Origin: an uncultured Bdellovibrionales bacterium
GTDB taxonomy: Bacteria > Bdellovibrionota > Bdellovibrionia > Bdellovibrionales > Bdellovibrionaceae
Direction of reading: 5' to 3'
Assembly: GCA_903926205.1 (NCBI GenBank)
Contig: CAIYID010000002.1
Location: 1 to 49,420 of the forward strand
DNA length: 49,420 nt
Position 1 is the first letter of the stretch, and each line of letters starts with the position of its first letter. The position numbers and the translations under genes are program-made. Under the pieces are notes generated by a model. The model was given only the letters and a program-made list of their open reading frames with translations, was not told where the DNA came from and made no database searches. This document shows, one piece after another, positions 24,575 to 32,656 of the stretch.

Positions 24575-24907
24575 TTATGGGGTTGACGGGCCAGCGCCAG
24601 TTCGCCAGCGACTGATGGAAATATTAGCGCTAATGTTAGAGGTCGTTGAGGTTAAAACTTGATGAGTGGGTGTGACATTAGCATTAATGCTCATAGGTCC
24701 TGATGTTCCAGTAGCAAGAATATGCCCCGGCGAAACTTTAAGCATCGTCGGTCCGTTCGACTCCAACACAGTTCTTGTATGAGTCGACGGGATTGCGCTT
24801 TGAACAAAGGTGGCTATTTGGGAATCACATCCAGTGAGTAGAGCCGTTGCTAAGGTTAATATTCCAATGAATCCCTTTGAATTAAGTGTATCTAAATGTT
24901 GTTTCAT
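24575..24907 (-). CDS. Small lipoprotein between FecR and SpoIIE genes
   Basis: 110 residues from the ATG at 24907, which is preceded by GGAGAGG. An earlier ATG at 24919 would swallow that ribosome site. A lipobox 'ALLTGC' follows a hydrophobic stretch. The mature part is Ser/Thr/Asn-rich and uncharged, ending 'RTGAGPSTP'. No family recognised. Its position, 13 bases before the phosphatase start, suggests a shared transcript and perhaps a role in presenting a signal to the phosphatase's periplasmic domain (inference). Confidence 0.65.
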   Translation of the reverse strand: MKQHLDTLNSKGFIGILTLATALLTGCDSQIATFVQSAIPSTHTRTVLESNGPTMLKVSPGHILATGTSGPMSINANVTPTHQVLTSTTSNISANISISRWRTGAGPSTP

Positions 24908-24979
24908 AGTCCTCTCCATATTAAATAAAAAAACTTCAGAAATCAGCCTTTATTTTTTAAGCGTCTCTATTGCTTGATA

Positions 24980-24998
24980 AGGTCTCATGTTGAGACCT
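24980..24998 (-). promoter_or_regulatory. Perfect hairpin between the FecR and lipoprotein genes
   Basis: AGGTCTCA, a three-base loop, then TGAGACCT: an 8-bp perfect stem in the gap after the FecR stop. Flanking TCTCT and AGAGA may extend it. There is no T tract on either strand, so it is more likely an RNA-processing or stability element than a full terminator. Confidence 0.5.
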
Positions 24999-25006
24999 AA
25001 CAGAGA

Positions 25007-27223
25007 TTAGAAATGATAATTCAGTACTGAATAGCCCTCCGTATAGCCTTCGCGATAAGGCAGTATTCCTTGTGGCGCAGAATCAGCACTTCCTGCTTGA
25101 ATAAAATTAAGTCGGTAGCCTGCTCCAAGGGACCAAATTCTGGAAAAGAAGTAATTGAAGTTTCCAGAAATCTCTTTTTTTGTGGTGTTGTCAGAGCCCA
25201 GACCATAAACAAATTCACCACCGGCGCTCCATTTGTTGGAAACCGGAAACTCAAGCGCTGTTCCAAATTTGATCATTTGATATTGATTCATATAAACAGT
25301 TCCAGTGTTTTGATAAACCTCATATCCTGAAAAAAGTGTCGCTTGCAATTCACGGAAAAAGCCAAGTGGAAAGCCTGTGATTAATCGATAGTGGAGGCGA
25401 GCTTCTAGATCTTTCATCGAAGTCTGACCACCAGCTTGGTTGAGCGCAAAGACCCCGGTTTTGGCAATGCCTTCTGCTCCCCATTTGTTCCACCAAGCAA
25501 CCGCATCAACGGCAATTCCGGTAGATATTGGCACGGACTGATTTTGCAGATGTTGTTGGCTCGATTGTAATGTCCATAAAAAACCTTGTGTTGAGAGATG
25601 GCTACTTTTGTATTTTTCATTCGGGAAATCTTCAATTTTTGGAGGATCTACTTTCATCGTGTTGCTTGATTCCACGGCGGCGGGAGTTCTTTTTTTCTGG
25701 TCAGAGCTCTGTTTGGCTAAGGCCACAGGAGGTAGAACTTTTAGAATTTCAGTTTTTGAGGAGGGACTCGCTTGGCCATATTTATTGATGGCATAGGATT
25801 TGACTTTATATATTCCAGGCAAGTTGGCAGACCAGACAAGTTGAGTGCCTGAGAGTACGCCAATTTTATTATTATTTTGATCAAAGAATTCTGTGATCGT
25901 TTTTTCTCCGGGCGAACGCCAGGAAATTTGAAAATTTGAACCCAAAGGGCCTTCATGATGGTTGAGTCGACTTAAAATTGGAGCGAGCGGACGATCTGGA
26001 GAGAAAACATTCAATTTCAGAGTCTCTGACCAGTCAGAGAGCTCCTGGCTTTGGCTGACGGATCTGAATCGATAATAATAAGTTCCTGGTTTATAAAATG
26101 AAAGCTTTGGATGAATATCTGGTGACCAAAAAAGTCTGGTATTTTGTGGTTTAAAATCAGTGGAAAGAGAGGCTTCCGCTACATAACCTTGTGTCTCACC
26201 GGTATTTTGAAGTGCAAGTTCAATCGAGGTGGAATCTCCAACTAATGGTATGACAATAGAAGGTGTTACCAATTTCGGCTCAGCCTTTGGTTTAAACTGT
26301 GACAAGACCATAAAATTTTGTGGCAATGACCAATTGGCACCATCGTCGGTTGATACGCGCCAGTAATTCAGTCCTGGATGCACGAATTCGAGAGCCAACT
26401 TTCCTGAGACTGCTAGGAATTCCTGTTTTTCAATAAAATCTGGGAGGCCTGATGTCTGCACGAAGGCATTTTTGGAAGAAGCTTGTACCCATTTAAGATT
26501 GATTGGGTGTCGAATTTCTTTTGGTAGCTCGCTCCGATTGACGATACCGAGCTCACCTTGTTCGTACAGATCGTAAAGATGCCAGATATAAACTTCTGAT
26601 TGAGATTCAAATTGTGTCGCAGGCTCGGCAGATAGACCGCCGATATGAACTGATTTCTTTGAATCCTCTTTAACTAGTTTTTCATTTTTATTCTTTACGA
26701 TGACATCTCCTTTAAGAGTTTTGATTGTGGCGTTATTGTTCTTGTCGATGAACATTTGAATTTCAGAGTTGTTGCCTTGAAGGGTAATGATTTCACCATT
26801 GATGGTAATTTTGAGAAGTCCATTGACGTTCAATCGGAAGTTGCCGCCCATAAAATTGGCCAAATATTCGTTGTCCAAGTCATAGAAGGAAATAAGAGAG
26901 TTTTCTCCTACATCGATTTCATTACCTGCTTTCATCTCAAGGCGAATTTGTGAGTTGTTTCCAGAATAAACAGAGTCCCCGAGTCGAACACTTTCCTGCT
27001 CTTTGGTTTTTAACCAAGTCAAATTGTTACCAGATTTATGTCGCGCATCGTTTTCTACGAAAGTGATTATGCCAATTTGAGGTTTATCAGAGTTGGCGCC
27101 ATTGTTATTCCAAAGAAGGCCGTCACCAAAAAACAATAAGAACAAGCAAATGACCATAGCAACCAAGCTGCTGGTAATAAGTCTTCGCTCTGTTTTTGAT
27201 AACGACGTTATTTCATTCATCAA
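25007..27223 (-). CDS. FecR-domain protein with C-terminal outer-membrane barrel
   Basis: 738 residues. An N-terminal helix (about 16-36) is a membrane anchor or uncleaved signal. A FecR domain follows (about 45-200: 'LGDSVYSGNNSQIRL', repeated short beta strands, 'KSVHIGG'). Two or three Ig/fibronectin-like segments span about 240-500 ('YWRVSTDDGANWS', 'YYYRFRSVSQSQELSDWS'). After a charged linker, the last 180 or so residues look like transmembrane beta strands and the chain ends 'SVLNYHF', with the terminal Phe of barrel proteins. It may span the periplasm, with the barrel in the outer membrane. It is the first gene of the FecR-lipoprotein-SpoIIE cluster. The FecR fold usually relays outer-membrane signals. 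Confidence 0.82.
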   Translation of the reverse strand: MMNEITSLSKTERRLITSSLVAMVICLFLLFFGDGLLWNNNGANSDKPQIGIITFVENDARHKSGNNLTWLKTKEQESVRLGDSVYSGNNSQIRLEMKAGNEIDVGENSLISFYDLDNEYLANFMGGNFRLNVNGLLKITINGEIITLQGNNSEIQMFIDKNNNATIKTLKGDVIVKNKNEKLVKEDSKKSVHIGGLSAEPATQFESQSEVYIWHLYDLYEQGELGIVNRSELPKEIRHPINLKWVQASSKNAFVQTSGLPDFIEKQEFLAVSGKLALEFVHPGLNYWRVSTDDGANWSLPQNFMVLSQFKPKAEPKLVTPSIVIPLVGDSTSIELALQNTGETQGYVAEASLSTDFKPQNTRLFWSPDIHPKLSFYKPGTYYYRFRSVSQSQELSDWSETLKLNVFSPDRPLAPILSRLNHHEGPLGSNFQISWRSPGEKTITEFFDQNNNKIGVLSGTQLVWSANLPGIYKVKSYAINKYGQASPSSKTEILKVLPPVALAKQSSDQKKRTPAAVESSNTMKVDPPKIEDFPNEKYKSSHLSTQGFLWTLQSSQQHLQNQSVPISTGIAVDAVAWWNKWGAEGIAKTGVFALNQAGGQTSMKDLEARLHYRLITGFPLGFFRELQATLFSGYEVYQNTGTVYMNQYQMIKFGTALEFPVSNKWSAGGEFVYGLGSDNTTKKEISGNFNYFFSRIWSLGAGYRLNFIQAGSADSAPQGILPYREGYTEGYSVLNYHF

Positions 27224-27528
27224 TATTTAATATCTACAAAATAGATTCCTCTCTAGGCGATTTCGGCATAATTCTTCAAAAAGCTGAGTTGTTTCGAGTA
27301 GATTGCTGAAAAACTCGACGAATATGTTGGTTCCGTTTAGCCTTAAGGAGAGGGAATTCTTAGACTAGCTGCACTTCTGTCTAGGGTTTGAGGACTATAG
27401 TGAATGGTCAATGGTGAGGTGCGAAGAACTGACCGAGAGCGTAATGAATAAATAAGAGATTCCTTTTTTCGATGGATGCGCAGAATATATCTGCATTGCA
27501 AATCGATACTAGGTAGGAGAAGGAAGAT
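27224..27528. other. Divergent control region between the FecR and hox operons
   Basis: Non-coding. It holds a 15-base palindrome (GCAGA-ATATA-TCTGC at 27480-27494) 34 bases before the hoxF start and a strong ribosome site (AGGAG) near 27515. I see no sigma-54 (GG/GC) promoter of the type known upstream of hox operons in Ralstonia, and no clear -35/-10 pair. Confidence 0.45.
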
Positions 27529-29358
27529 ATGGAACAAAACCCTTCACTTGACTCGCAAGTTCGGCAAAAAGTGGTTCAGCTAACGAAGTTTTATCAGCAG
27601 GACAAAACGCAGCTTTTAGCCATGCTCCGAGAAATTCAATCTGAATTTAGAATGATTCCAGGTCCGGCCATTGATTATTTAGCAGAAGAACTTGATATCC
27701 CTCGAATACAGGTTGAGGGAACGGCCTCTTTTTATCATTTTTTTTCATCGAAAAATCGGGGCCGCTACACGGTTTATATGAATACCAGTGCGACGTCAGA
27801 AATGGCGGGAGCGGCAGCGGTAATGCTGGCCTTTGAAAAAGCTGCAGGAATTAAATTTGGTCAGACGTCAGAGAATCAGCAGATTGGCCTTTTCACAACT
27901 TCTTGCATTGGCATGTGTGATCAAGAGCCCGCAGCTCTGATCAATGATTTTGTTTTTACTCACCTGACTCCCGCGCGCGTGGAAGAAATCGTTAAGGTGA
28001 TAAAAGAAAATGGGTCATTGCAGAGTTTAATTAAATCCGGTGAGGGAAAGAATTCTTCCGCCTTAGTTAGCGCTGAAGTGAAAAATAATATTCGTTTTAA
28101 AGGCCCCGTCTTTTTTACAGATTATGCACCAGGTGAAGCTCTCAAAGTGGCGATGGAAAGTGGTAGCTTGGAGGTTATCGAAGCGATCAGGAAATCAGGT
28201 CTGCGCGGTCGCGGAGGAGCGGGTTTTCCAACGGGACAAAAATGGGGATCTTGTCGTGCCACTGATGCGGAATCTCGTTATGTAATTTGCAATGTGGATG
28301 AGGGCGAGCCTGGAACTTTCAAAGATCGAGTGCTTTTAACGGAGAGGCCCGAGCTTATTTTTGAAGGGATGATCATTGCAGGTTATGCGATTGAAGCCAA
28401 ACAAGGGATTGTTTATTTAAGAAGTGAATACAGCTATTTGAAAAAATATCTTGAGCAAGTACTTGAAGGCTTGAGAAGTCAAAATTTACTTGGTCGTCGA
28501 ATTTTAAAAAGCAGATTTAGTTTTGATATTCAAATTAAGTTAGGAGCAGGGGCTTACATTTGCGGAGAGGAAAGTGCTCTCATAGAATCTGCAGAAGGAA
28601 AGCGCGGACAGCCGCGAAATCGGCCGCCCTTTCCAGTTGTATCGGGTTATTTACATCAACCGACGATTGTAAATAATCCAGAAACTTTTGGCTGTGCTGC
28701 AAAGATTATTTTGAAGGGCTCTGATTGGTTTAAAAAAATGGGAACCTCCGCCTCCAGTGGGGTTAAACTATTAAGCATTTCCGGAGATTGTGAAAAGCCT
28801 GGAATTTACGAAGTGCAATGGGGTCATACGGTCAGGGAAATTTTGGGATTTTGCGGAGCCACAGAAGTCTTGGCTGTTCAAGTGGGCGGTCCTTCGGGAA
28901 ATTTCCTTTCAGAAAAAGAGTTTGATCGAAAAATTTGCTATTCAGATTTGAGTACGGGTGGCGCTTTTACCATTTTTAGTAAAAAGCGTGATCTGTTTTC
29001 AATTATTCACAATCACATGGAGTTTTTCACCAAGGAAACCTGTGGATTTTGTGTTCCCTGCCGAGCCGGTAATACCTTGCTCTTGAAACAACTCGAAAAA
29101 GTGATGATTGGCAATGGAACCGCGTTGGATCTCAAGAAAATTGAGGAATTAGGTCTTCTTGTGAAAAAGGCGTCCCGTTGCGGATTGGGGCAATCCTCCC
29201 CGAATCCATTATTAACGAGCTTAAAAAATTTTCCGGAAATATATCAAAGAGTTGTTCGGCAGGATGTTGATTATATGTCGCAGTTTAATATGGAGTTTGC
29301 AACTTCGGACTCTGCGAAAGTGGCAAATCGAAAACCGAATCTCGAAATTGGGGATTAG
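27529..29358 (+). CDS. hoxF: HoxF, diaphorase large subunit of NAD(P)-linked [NiFe]-hydrogenase
   Basis: 609 residues, the length of Ralstonia-type HoxF, in which a NuoE-like domain is fused to a NuoF-like domain. The N-terminal domain (1-165) keeps only one of the two usual Cys pairs, 'CIGMC' at 126-130; the position of the first pair reads 'MNTSATSE' (84-91). The NuoF part has 'GRGGAGFPTG' for NAD(H), 'GAGAYICGEESAL' for FMN and the [4Fe-4S] ligands 'CGFCVPC' plus 'SRCGLG'. It is a cytoplasmic flavoprotein exchanging electrons with NAD(P)H. It heads a five-gene operon and has a good AGGAG site. Confidence 0.95.
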   Translation: MEQNPSLDSQVRQKVVQLTKFYQQDKTQLLAMLREIQSEFRMIPGPAIDYLAEELDIPRIQVEGTASFYHFFSSKNRGRYTVYMNTSATSEMAGAAAVMLAFEKAAGIKFGQTSENQQIGLFTTSCIGMCDQEPAALINDFVFTHLTPARVEEIVKVIKENGSLQSLIKSGEGKNSSALVSAEVKNNIRFKGPVFFTDYAPGEALKVAMESGSLEVIEAIRKSGLRGRGGAGFPTGQKWGSCRATDAESRYVICNVDEGEPGTFKDRVLLTERPELIFEGMIIAGYAIEAKQGIVYLRSEYSYLKKYLEQVLEGLRSQNLLGRRILKSRFSFDIQIKLGAGAYICGEESALIESAEGKRGQPRNRPPFPVVSGYLHQPTIVNNPETFGCAAKIILKGSDWFKKMGTSASSGVKLLSISGDCEKPGIYEVQWGHTVREILGFCGATEVLAVQVGGPSGNFLSEKEFDRKICYSDLSTGGAFTIFSKKRDLFSIIHNHMEFFTKETCGFCVPCRAGNTLLLKQLEKVMIGNGTALDLKKIEELGLLVKKASRCGLGQSSPNPLLTSLKNFPEIYQRVVRQDVDYMSQFNMEFATSDSAKVANRKPNLEIGD

Positions 29359-29375
29359 AAAAAAAGGTTATTGCT

Positions 29376-30089
29376 ATGGAACAAGGTCATATAAAAATAA
29401 ATATCGATGGACGGGAAATTATCGCCAAAGAAGGTCAGAGCATTGTTCAGGCGGCACGTGACAATGGAATTTTTATTCCGACCTTGTGCGATTTTAAAAG
29501 TTTACAGCCAGCAGGCACTTGTCGGATGTGTTTAGTGAAAGTGGGAGAACGATATGTTTCCGCTTGCACAACCATTGTTTCCCAAGGAATGTCTGTTGAA
29601 AATGAATCTGTAGAACTTAAAGAAAACAGAAAAAGTCTTATAGAAATGCTTTTTGTCGAGGGCAATCATATGTGTCCAAGCTGTGAAAAAAGCGGAAATT
29701 GTCAGCTGCAAGCCTTGGCCTATCGTTACCAAATGACAGCTCCGCGATATCCATTCTCTTTCACGCAGCGAAAAATAGACGCCAGCCTTCCTTATTTAGT
29801 TGTTGAACATAATCGTTGTATCCAGTGTTTGCGTTGCGTTCGGGGTGTAAAGGCGAAGGATGGTCACGACATTTTTGGATTTATTGATCGCGGAGGGGCG
29901 ATTCATATTAGCGTGGACACAACGGATACTGAAGCAGCCACGGAAGTGATCGCTCAAAAAGCCATGGATATTTGCCCCGTGGGAGCGCTAATAAAAAAAG
30001 GCGGGGCTTACCGAGTGCCGATCGGAGAACGTAAATACGATAATGAGGTTATCGGCTCTGATGTTGAAAAAGAAAGAGACAAAGTATGA
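29376..30089 (+). CDS. hoxU: HoxU, diaphorase small iron-sulfur subunit
   Basis: 237 residues. [2Fe-2S] ligands C38, C49, C52 and C64 have the C-x10-C-x2-C spacing of the NuoG N-terminus. Next comes the His/Cys cluster in 'GNHMCPSCEKSGNC', and last two CxxCxxC-type clusters ('CIQCLRC' and 'DICPVGAL'). It carries electrons between HoxF and the hydrogenase pair HoxYH. It starts 17 bases after hoxF and overlaps hoxY by ATGA (30086-30089), so it is translationally coupled. Confidence 0.95.
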   Translation: MEQGHIKINIDGREIIAKEGQSIVQAARDNGIFIPTLCDFKSLQPAGTCRMCLVKVGERYVSACTTIVSQGMSVENESVELKENRKSLIEMLFVEGNHMCPSCEKSGNCQLQALAYRYQMTAPRYPFSFTQRKIDASLPYLVVEHNRCIQCLRCVRGVKAKDGHDIFGFIDRGGAIHISVDTTDTEAATEVIAQKAMDICPVGALIKKGGAYRVPIGERKYDNEVIGSDVEKERDKV

Positions 30090-30634
30090 GTAAGACAAAA
30101 TTAATCGTAGCTACGACCTCTCTTGCTGGCTGTTTCGGATGTCATATGTCTCTTTTAGATATTGATGAGCGAATTTTAGAGCTCGTTGAAGTGGTGGAGT
30201 TTAATCGTTCACCGATTGATGATTTTAAGGAATTTACTAAAGAGTGTGACCTTGGTTTGGTTGAGGGTGGTTGTTGTAACGCAGAGAATGTTCGAGTTCT
30301 TCGTGAGTTTCGAGAACACTGCAAAATTTTGGTAGCGGTTGGACAATGTGCAATCACCGGCGGACTTCCCGCCATGCGCAATGGAATTTCCATGAAGGAA
30401 TTATTAGAAGAAGCTTATTTTAACGGAGTGACAGTCGGAAATAAAATGATTCCGAATGACGAGGAAATTCCTGCAATTCTTGATCGAGTTTATCCTTGCC
30501 ACGAAATTGTTAAAATTGATGCCTTTCTTCCTGGCTGTGCCCCGCGAGCGGATTTAATTTGGGAAGTCTTAAATCGAATCATCGAAGGAAAAAGTTTAGA
30601 CAATTTGACTTATAAAAATTTTAAATACGACTGA
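30086..30634 (+). CDS. hoxY: HoxY, [NiFe]-hydrogenase small subunit
   Basis: 182 residues, the short form typical of group 3d enzymes with one proximal [4Fe-4S] cluster. Cluster ligands are in 'CFGCH' (C16, C19), 'GGCC', and 'LPGCAPRAD' near the C-terminus. There is no twin-arginine signal, so the enzyme is cytoplasmic. It pairs with HoxH to form the catalytic heterodimer and passes electrons to HoxU. Confidence 0.95.
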   Translation: MSKTKLIVATTSLAGCFGCHMSLLDIDERILELVEVVEFNRSPIDDFKEFTKECDLGLVEGGCCNAENVRVLREFREHCKILVAVGQCAITGGLPAMRNGISMKELLEEAYFNGVTVGNKMIPNDEEIPAILDRVYPCHEIVKIDAFLPGCAPRADLIWEVLNRIIEGKSLDNLTYKNFKYD

Positions 30635-30642
30635 AGGCGAAA

Positions 30643-32100
30643 ATGTCTCGAAAAATCACAATAGAACCGATCACACGAGTCGAAGGTCATGGAAAAGTGA
30701 CCATTAAATTAGATGATCAAAATAAAGTTTCTGAGGCTCGACTTCATGTGGTCGAATTCCGTGGCTTTGAACGTTTTGTACAAGGTCGGCCTTATTGGGA
30801 AGCCTCAGTGCTCGTGCAGCGCTTGTGCGGAATTTGCCCAGTGAGTCACCATCTTTGTGCCTCAAAAGCCTTGGATCGAATTGTCGGTGTATCTTCGGAT
30901 GAGTTAACTCCGACCGCAGATAAGATGCGAAGGCTTATGCACTATGGACAGTTTTTTCAGTCTCATGTTTTGCATTTTTTTTATTTAGCTTCACCGGACC
31001 TTTTATTTGGAGTGAATTCCGATCCAGCACAAAGAAATATTGTTGGTGTGATCAAAGCTTTTCCTGAGCTTGCTAAAAAAGCGGTGCTGATGAGGAAATT
31101 TGGACAAGAAATTATTCAAGCCACTGCTGGAAAAAAAATTCATGGTACGGGCGCTATTCCCGGAGGAATTAATCGACATTTGACCGTTAAAGAAAAAGAT
31201 CATTTTATCTCAGGCGCAGCTGATTATAATGCCAATTTAATGGTTGATTGGGCCCTTGAAGGTTTGGAGCTTTTTAAGAGTTATCATAAAAAGAATCAAA
31301 CTTGGGTCGATGGCTTTGCCAGCTTTGAGTCGAATTACATGAGCCTGGTTCGGAAAGATGGTGCTTTGGATCTTTATCATGGGGGTTTGCGGGCCATTGA
31401 CAGTGAGGGAAATAAAATATTCGATCACGTCGATTATCAGGAATACCACAAGTATATTACAGAAGAAGTGCGAAGTTGGAGTTATATGAAATTTCCTTTT
31501 TTCACTTCCCTCGGGCCGAGCAAAGGCTGGTATCGAGTGGGACCTTTGGCACGATTAAATACCTGTGATTTTATTCCCTCCCCCCTCGCACAAAAAGAAT
31601 TTGAAAATTACAAAGCTTATACGAGTGGTAAGCCTAACGGAAATTCCATGCACATGCATTGGGCGAGGCTTATTGAAACTCTCCATGCCGCAGAAATGAT
31701 CCGAGACCTTTTGATTGATCCAGATTTGTATTCTGGAGAATTAGAAAAAAAAGGCTCGCGTCGAAGTGAAGGCGTCGGGGTGCTAGAAGCTCCAAGGGGT
31801 ACACTCTTTCATCATTACAAAGTGGATGAAAATGATTTGATAACAATGTGTAATCTCATTGTTTCCACCACAAGTAATAATGAGGCCATGAATCGGTCCG
31901 TGAAATGGGTGGCCGACCATGTGCTTGATGGTCAAAGTGAAATTCCTGAAGGAATGTTAAATCAAGTCGAAGTGGCCATTCGGGCTTATGATCCCTGTTT
32001 AAGTTGTGCCACTCATGCCGTTGGACAAATGCCTTTGATCGTCAATCTAGAAGATGAAACTGGAAAAATTTTGGATCAAAAAGTGAGAGATGGAGTTTAA
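30643..32100 (+). CDS. hoxH: HoxH, [NiFe]-hydrogenase large (catalytic) subunit
   Basis: 485 residues. The N-terminal L1 motif 'RLCGICPVSHH' has C62 and C65. The C-terminal L2 motif 'DPCLSCATH' has C452 and C455. Together they hold the Ni-Fe centre. After His458 there are 27 extra residues, the extension that a specific endopeptidase removes after nickel insertion. 'RVEGHGK' at 12-18 carries the conserved Glu used in proton transfer. Eight bases after hoxY. It reversibly oxidises H2. Confidence 0.96.
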   Translation: MSRKITIEPITRVEGHGKVTIKLDDQNKVSEARLHVVEFRGFERFVQGRPYWEASVLVQRLCGICPVSHHLCASKALDRIVGVSSDELTPTADKMRRLMHYGQFFQSHVLHFFYLASPDLLFGVNSDPAQRNIVGVIKAFPELAKKAVLMRKFGQEIIQATAGKKIHGTGAIPGGINRHLTVKEKDHFISGAADYNANLMVDWALEGLELFKSYHKKNQTWVDGFASFESNYMSLVRKDGALDLYHGGLRAIDSEGNKIFDHVDYQEYHKYITEEVRSWSYMKFPFFTSLGPSKGWYRVGPLARLNTCDFIPSPLAQKEFENYKAYTSGKPNGNSMHMHWARLIETLHAAEMIRDLLIDPDLYSGELEKKGSRRSEGVGVLEAPRGTLFHHYKVDENDLITMCNLIVSTTSNNEAMNRSVKWVADHVLDGQSEIPEGMLNQVEVAIRAYDPCLSCATHAVGQMPLIVNLEDETGKILDQKVRDGV

Positions 32101-32593
32101 TTCTGTGGAATCTCCTTTTGAAGTTCTAGCGATCAAGACTGGTGAAAGTATTTTAATTTATGGAATTGGTAATGTCGGACGTCAGGATGATGGTTTAGGA
32201 CATCGAATGATCGAAAATCTTGAACAAAAATCATTGCCAAAAAATTGGCAACTCGATGCAAATTACCAACTGAATGCTGAAGTTTCGCTACAAATTTCTG
32301 GATTCGATGTGATTCTTTTTGTTGATGCGGATAAAAGTTCTGAATCGAAGGGGCCTTTTTGGATTCAGCCAATAGTGGCTCGTGCCGGGCAGGTGGAGTT
32401 TTCTAGTCATGCGATGTCCGCAGCTTCTGTTGTTGCTCTTTGTGAGGAATTGTATCACAAAAAACCCCGCTGTTACTACCTTGGGATTCCTGGCTCTGAG
32501 TGGGAAATTGGGGAAGGCCTTGGCGAATTGGCGGAAGAGAACTTACGAAACACTCAGGTCGCTTTTGAGAAGTTCTTGGAAACGTTGGTTTGA
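32090..32593 (+). CDS. hoxW: HoxW, hydrogenase maturation endopeptidase
   Basis: 167 residues. 'GIGNVGRQDDGLG' near residues 25-37 is the family's N-terminal signature, with the first nickel-binding Asp. 'VDADKSS' supplies the second Asp and 'SSHAMS' the His. It cleaves the C-terminal extension of HoxH. The start overlaps the hoxH 3' end by 11 bases. It closes the operon, just before a stem-loop at 32611. Confidence 0.92.
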   Translation: MEFNSVESPFEVLAIKTGESILIYGIGNVGRQDDGLGHRMIENLEQKSLPKNWQLDANYQLNAEVSLQISGFDVILFVDADKSSESKGPFWIQPIVARAGQVEFSSHAMSAASVVALCEELYHKKPRCYYLGIPGSEWEIGEGLGELAEENLRNTQVAFEKFLETLV

Positions 32594-32610
32594 TATTTTT
32601 TTAATTACTC

Positions 32611-32643
32611 AGCCAACCTCTCAACCGAAGTCAGAGGTTGGCT
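32611..32643 (+). terminator. Stem-loop after the hox operon
   Basis: AGCCAACCTCT (32611-32621) pairs perfectly with AGAGGTTGGCT (32633-32643) across an 11-base loop. The T tract after it is weak (ATTTGTG). A run of T precedes the stem instead. It lies between convergent genes and may terminate or stabilise either transcript. Confidence 0.6.
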
Positions 32644-32656
32644 ATTTGTGAGAAGA

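Noticed and set aside
27224-27528. Sigma-54 promoter for the hox operon
   Set aside because: I looked for the GG-N10-GC pattern with TTGC and found no convincing match.
27343-27537. Minus-strand ORF in the gap before hoxF
   Set aside because: It covers the hoxF ribosome site and start, lacks protein-like character ('TIHYSPQTL') and has no ribosome site.
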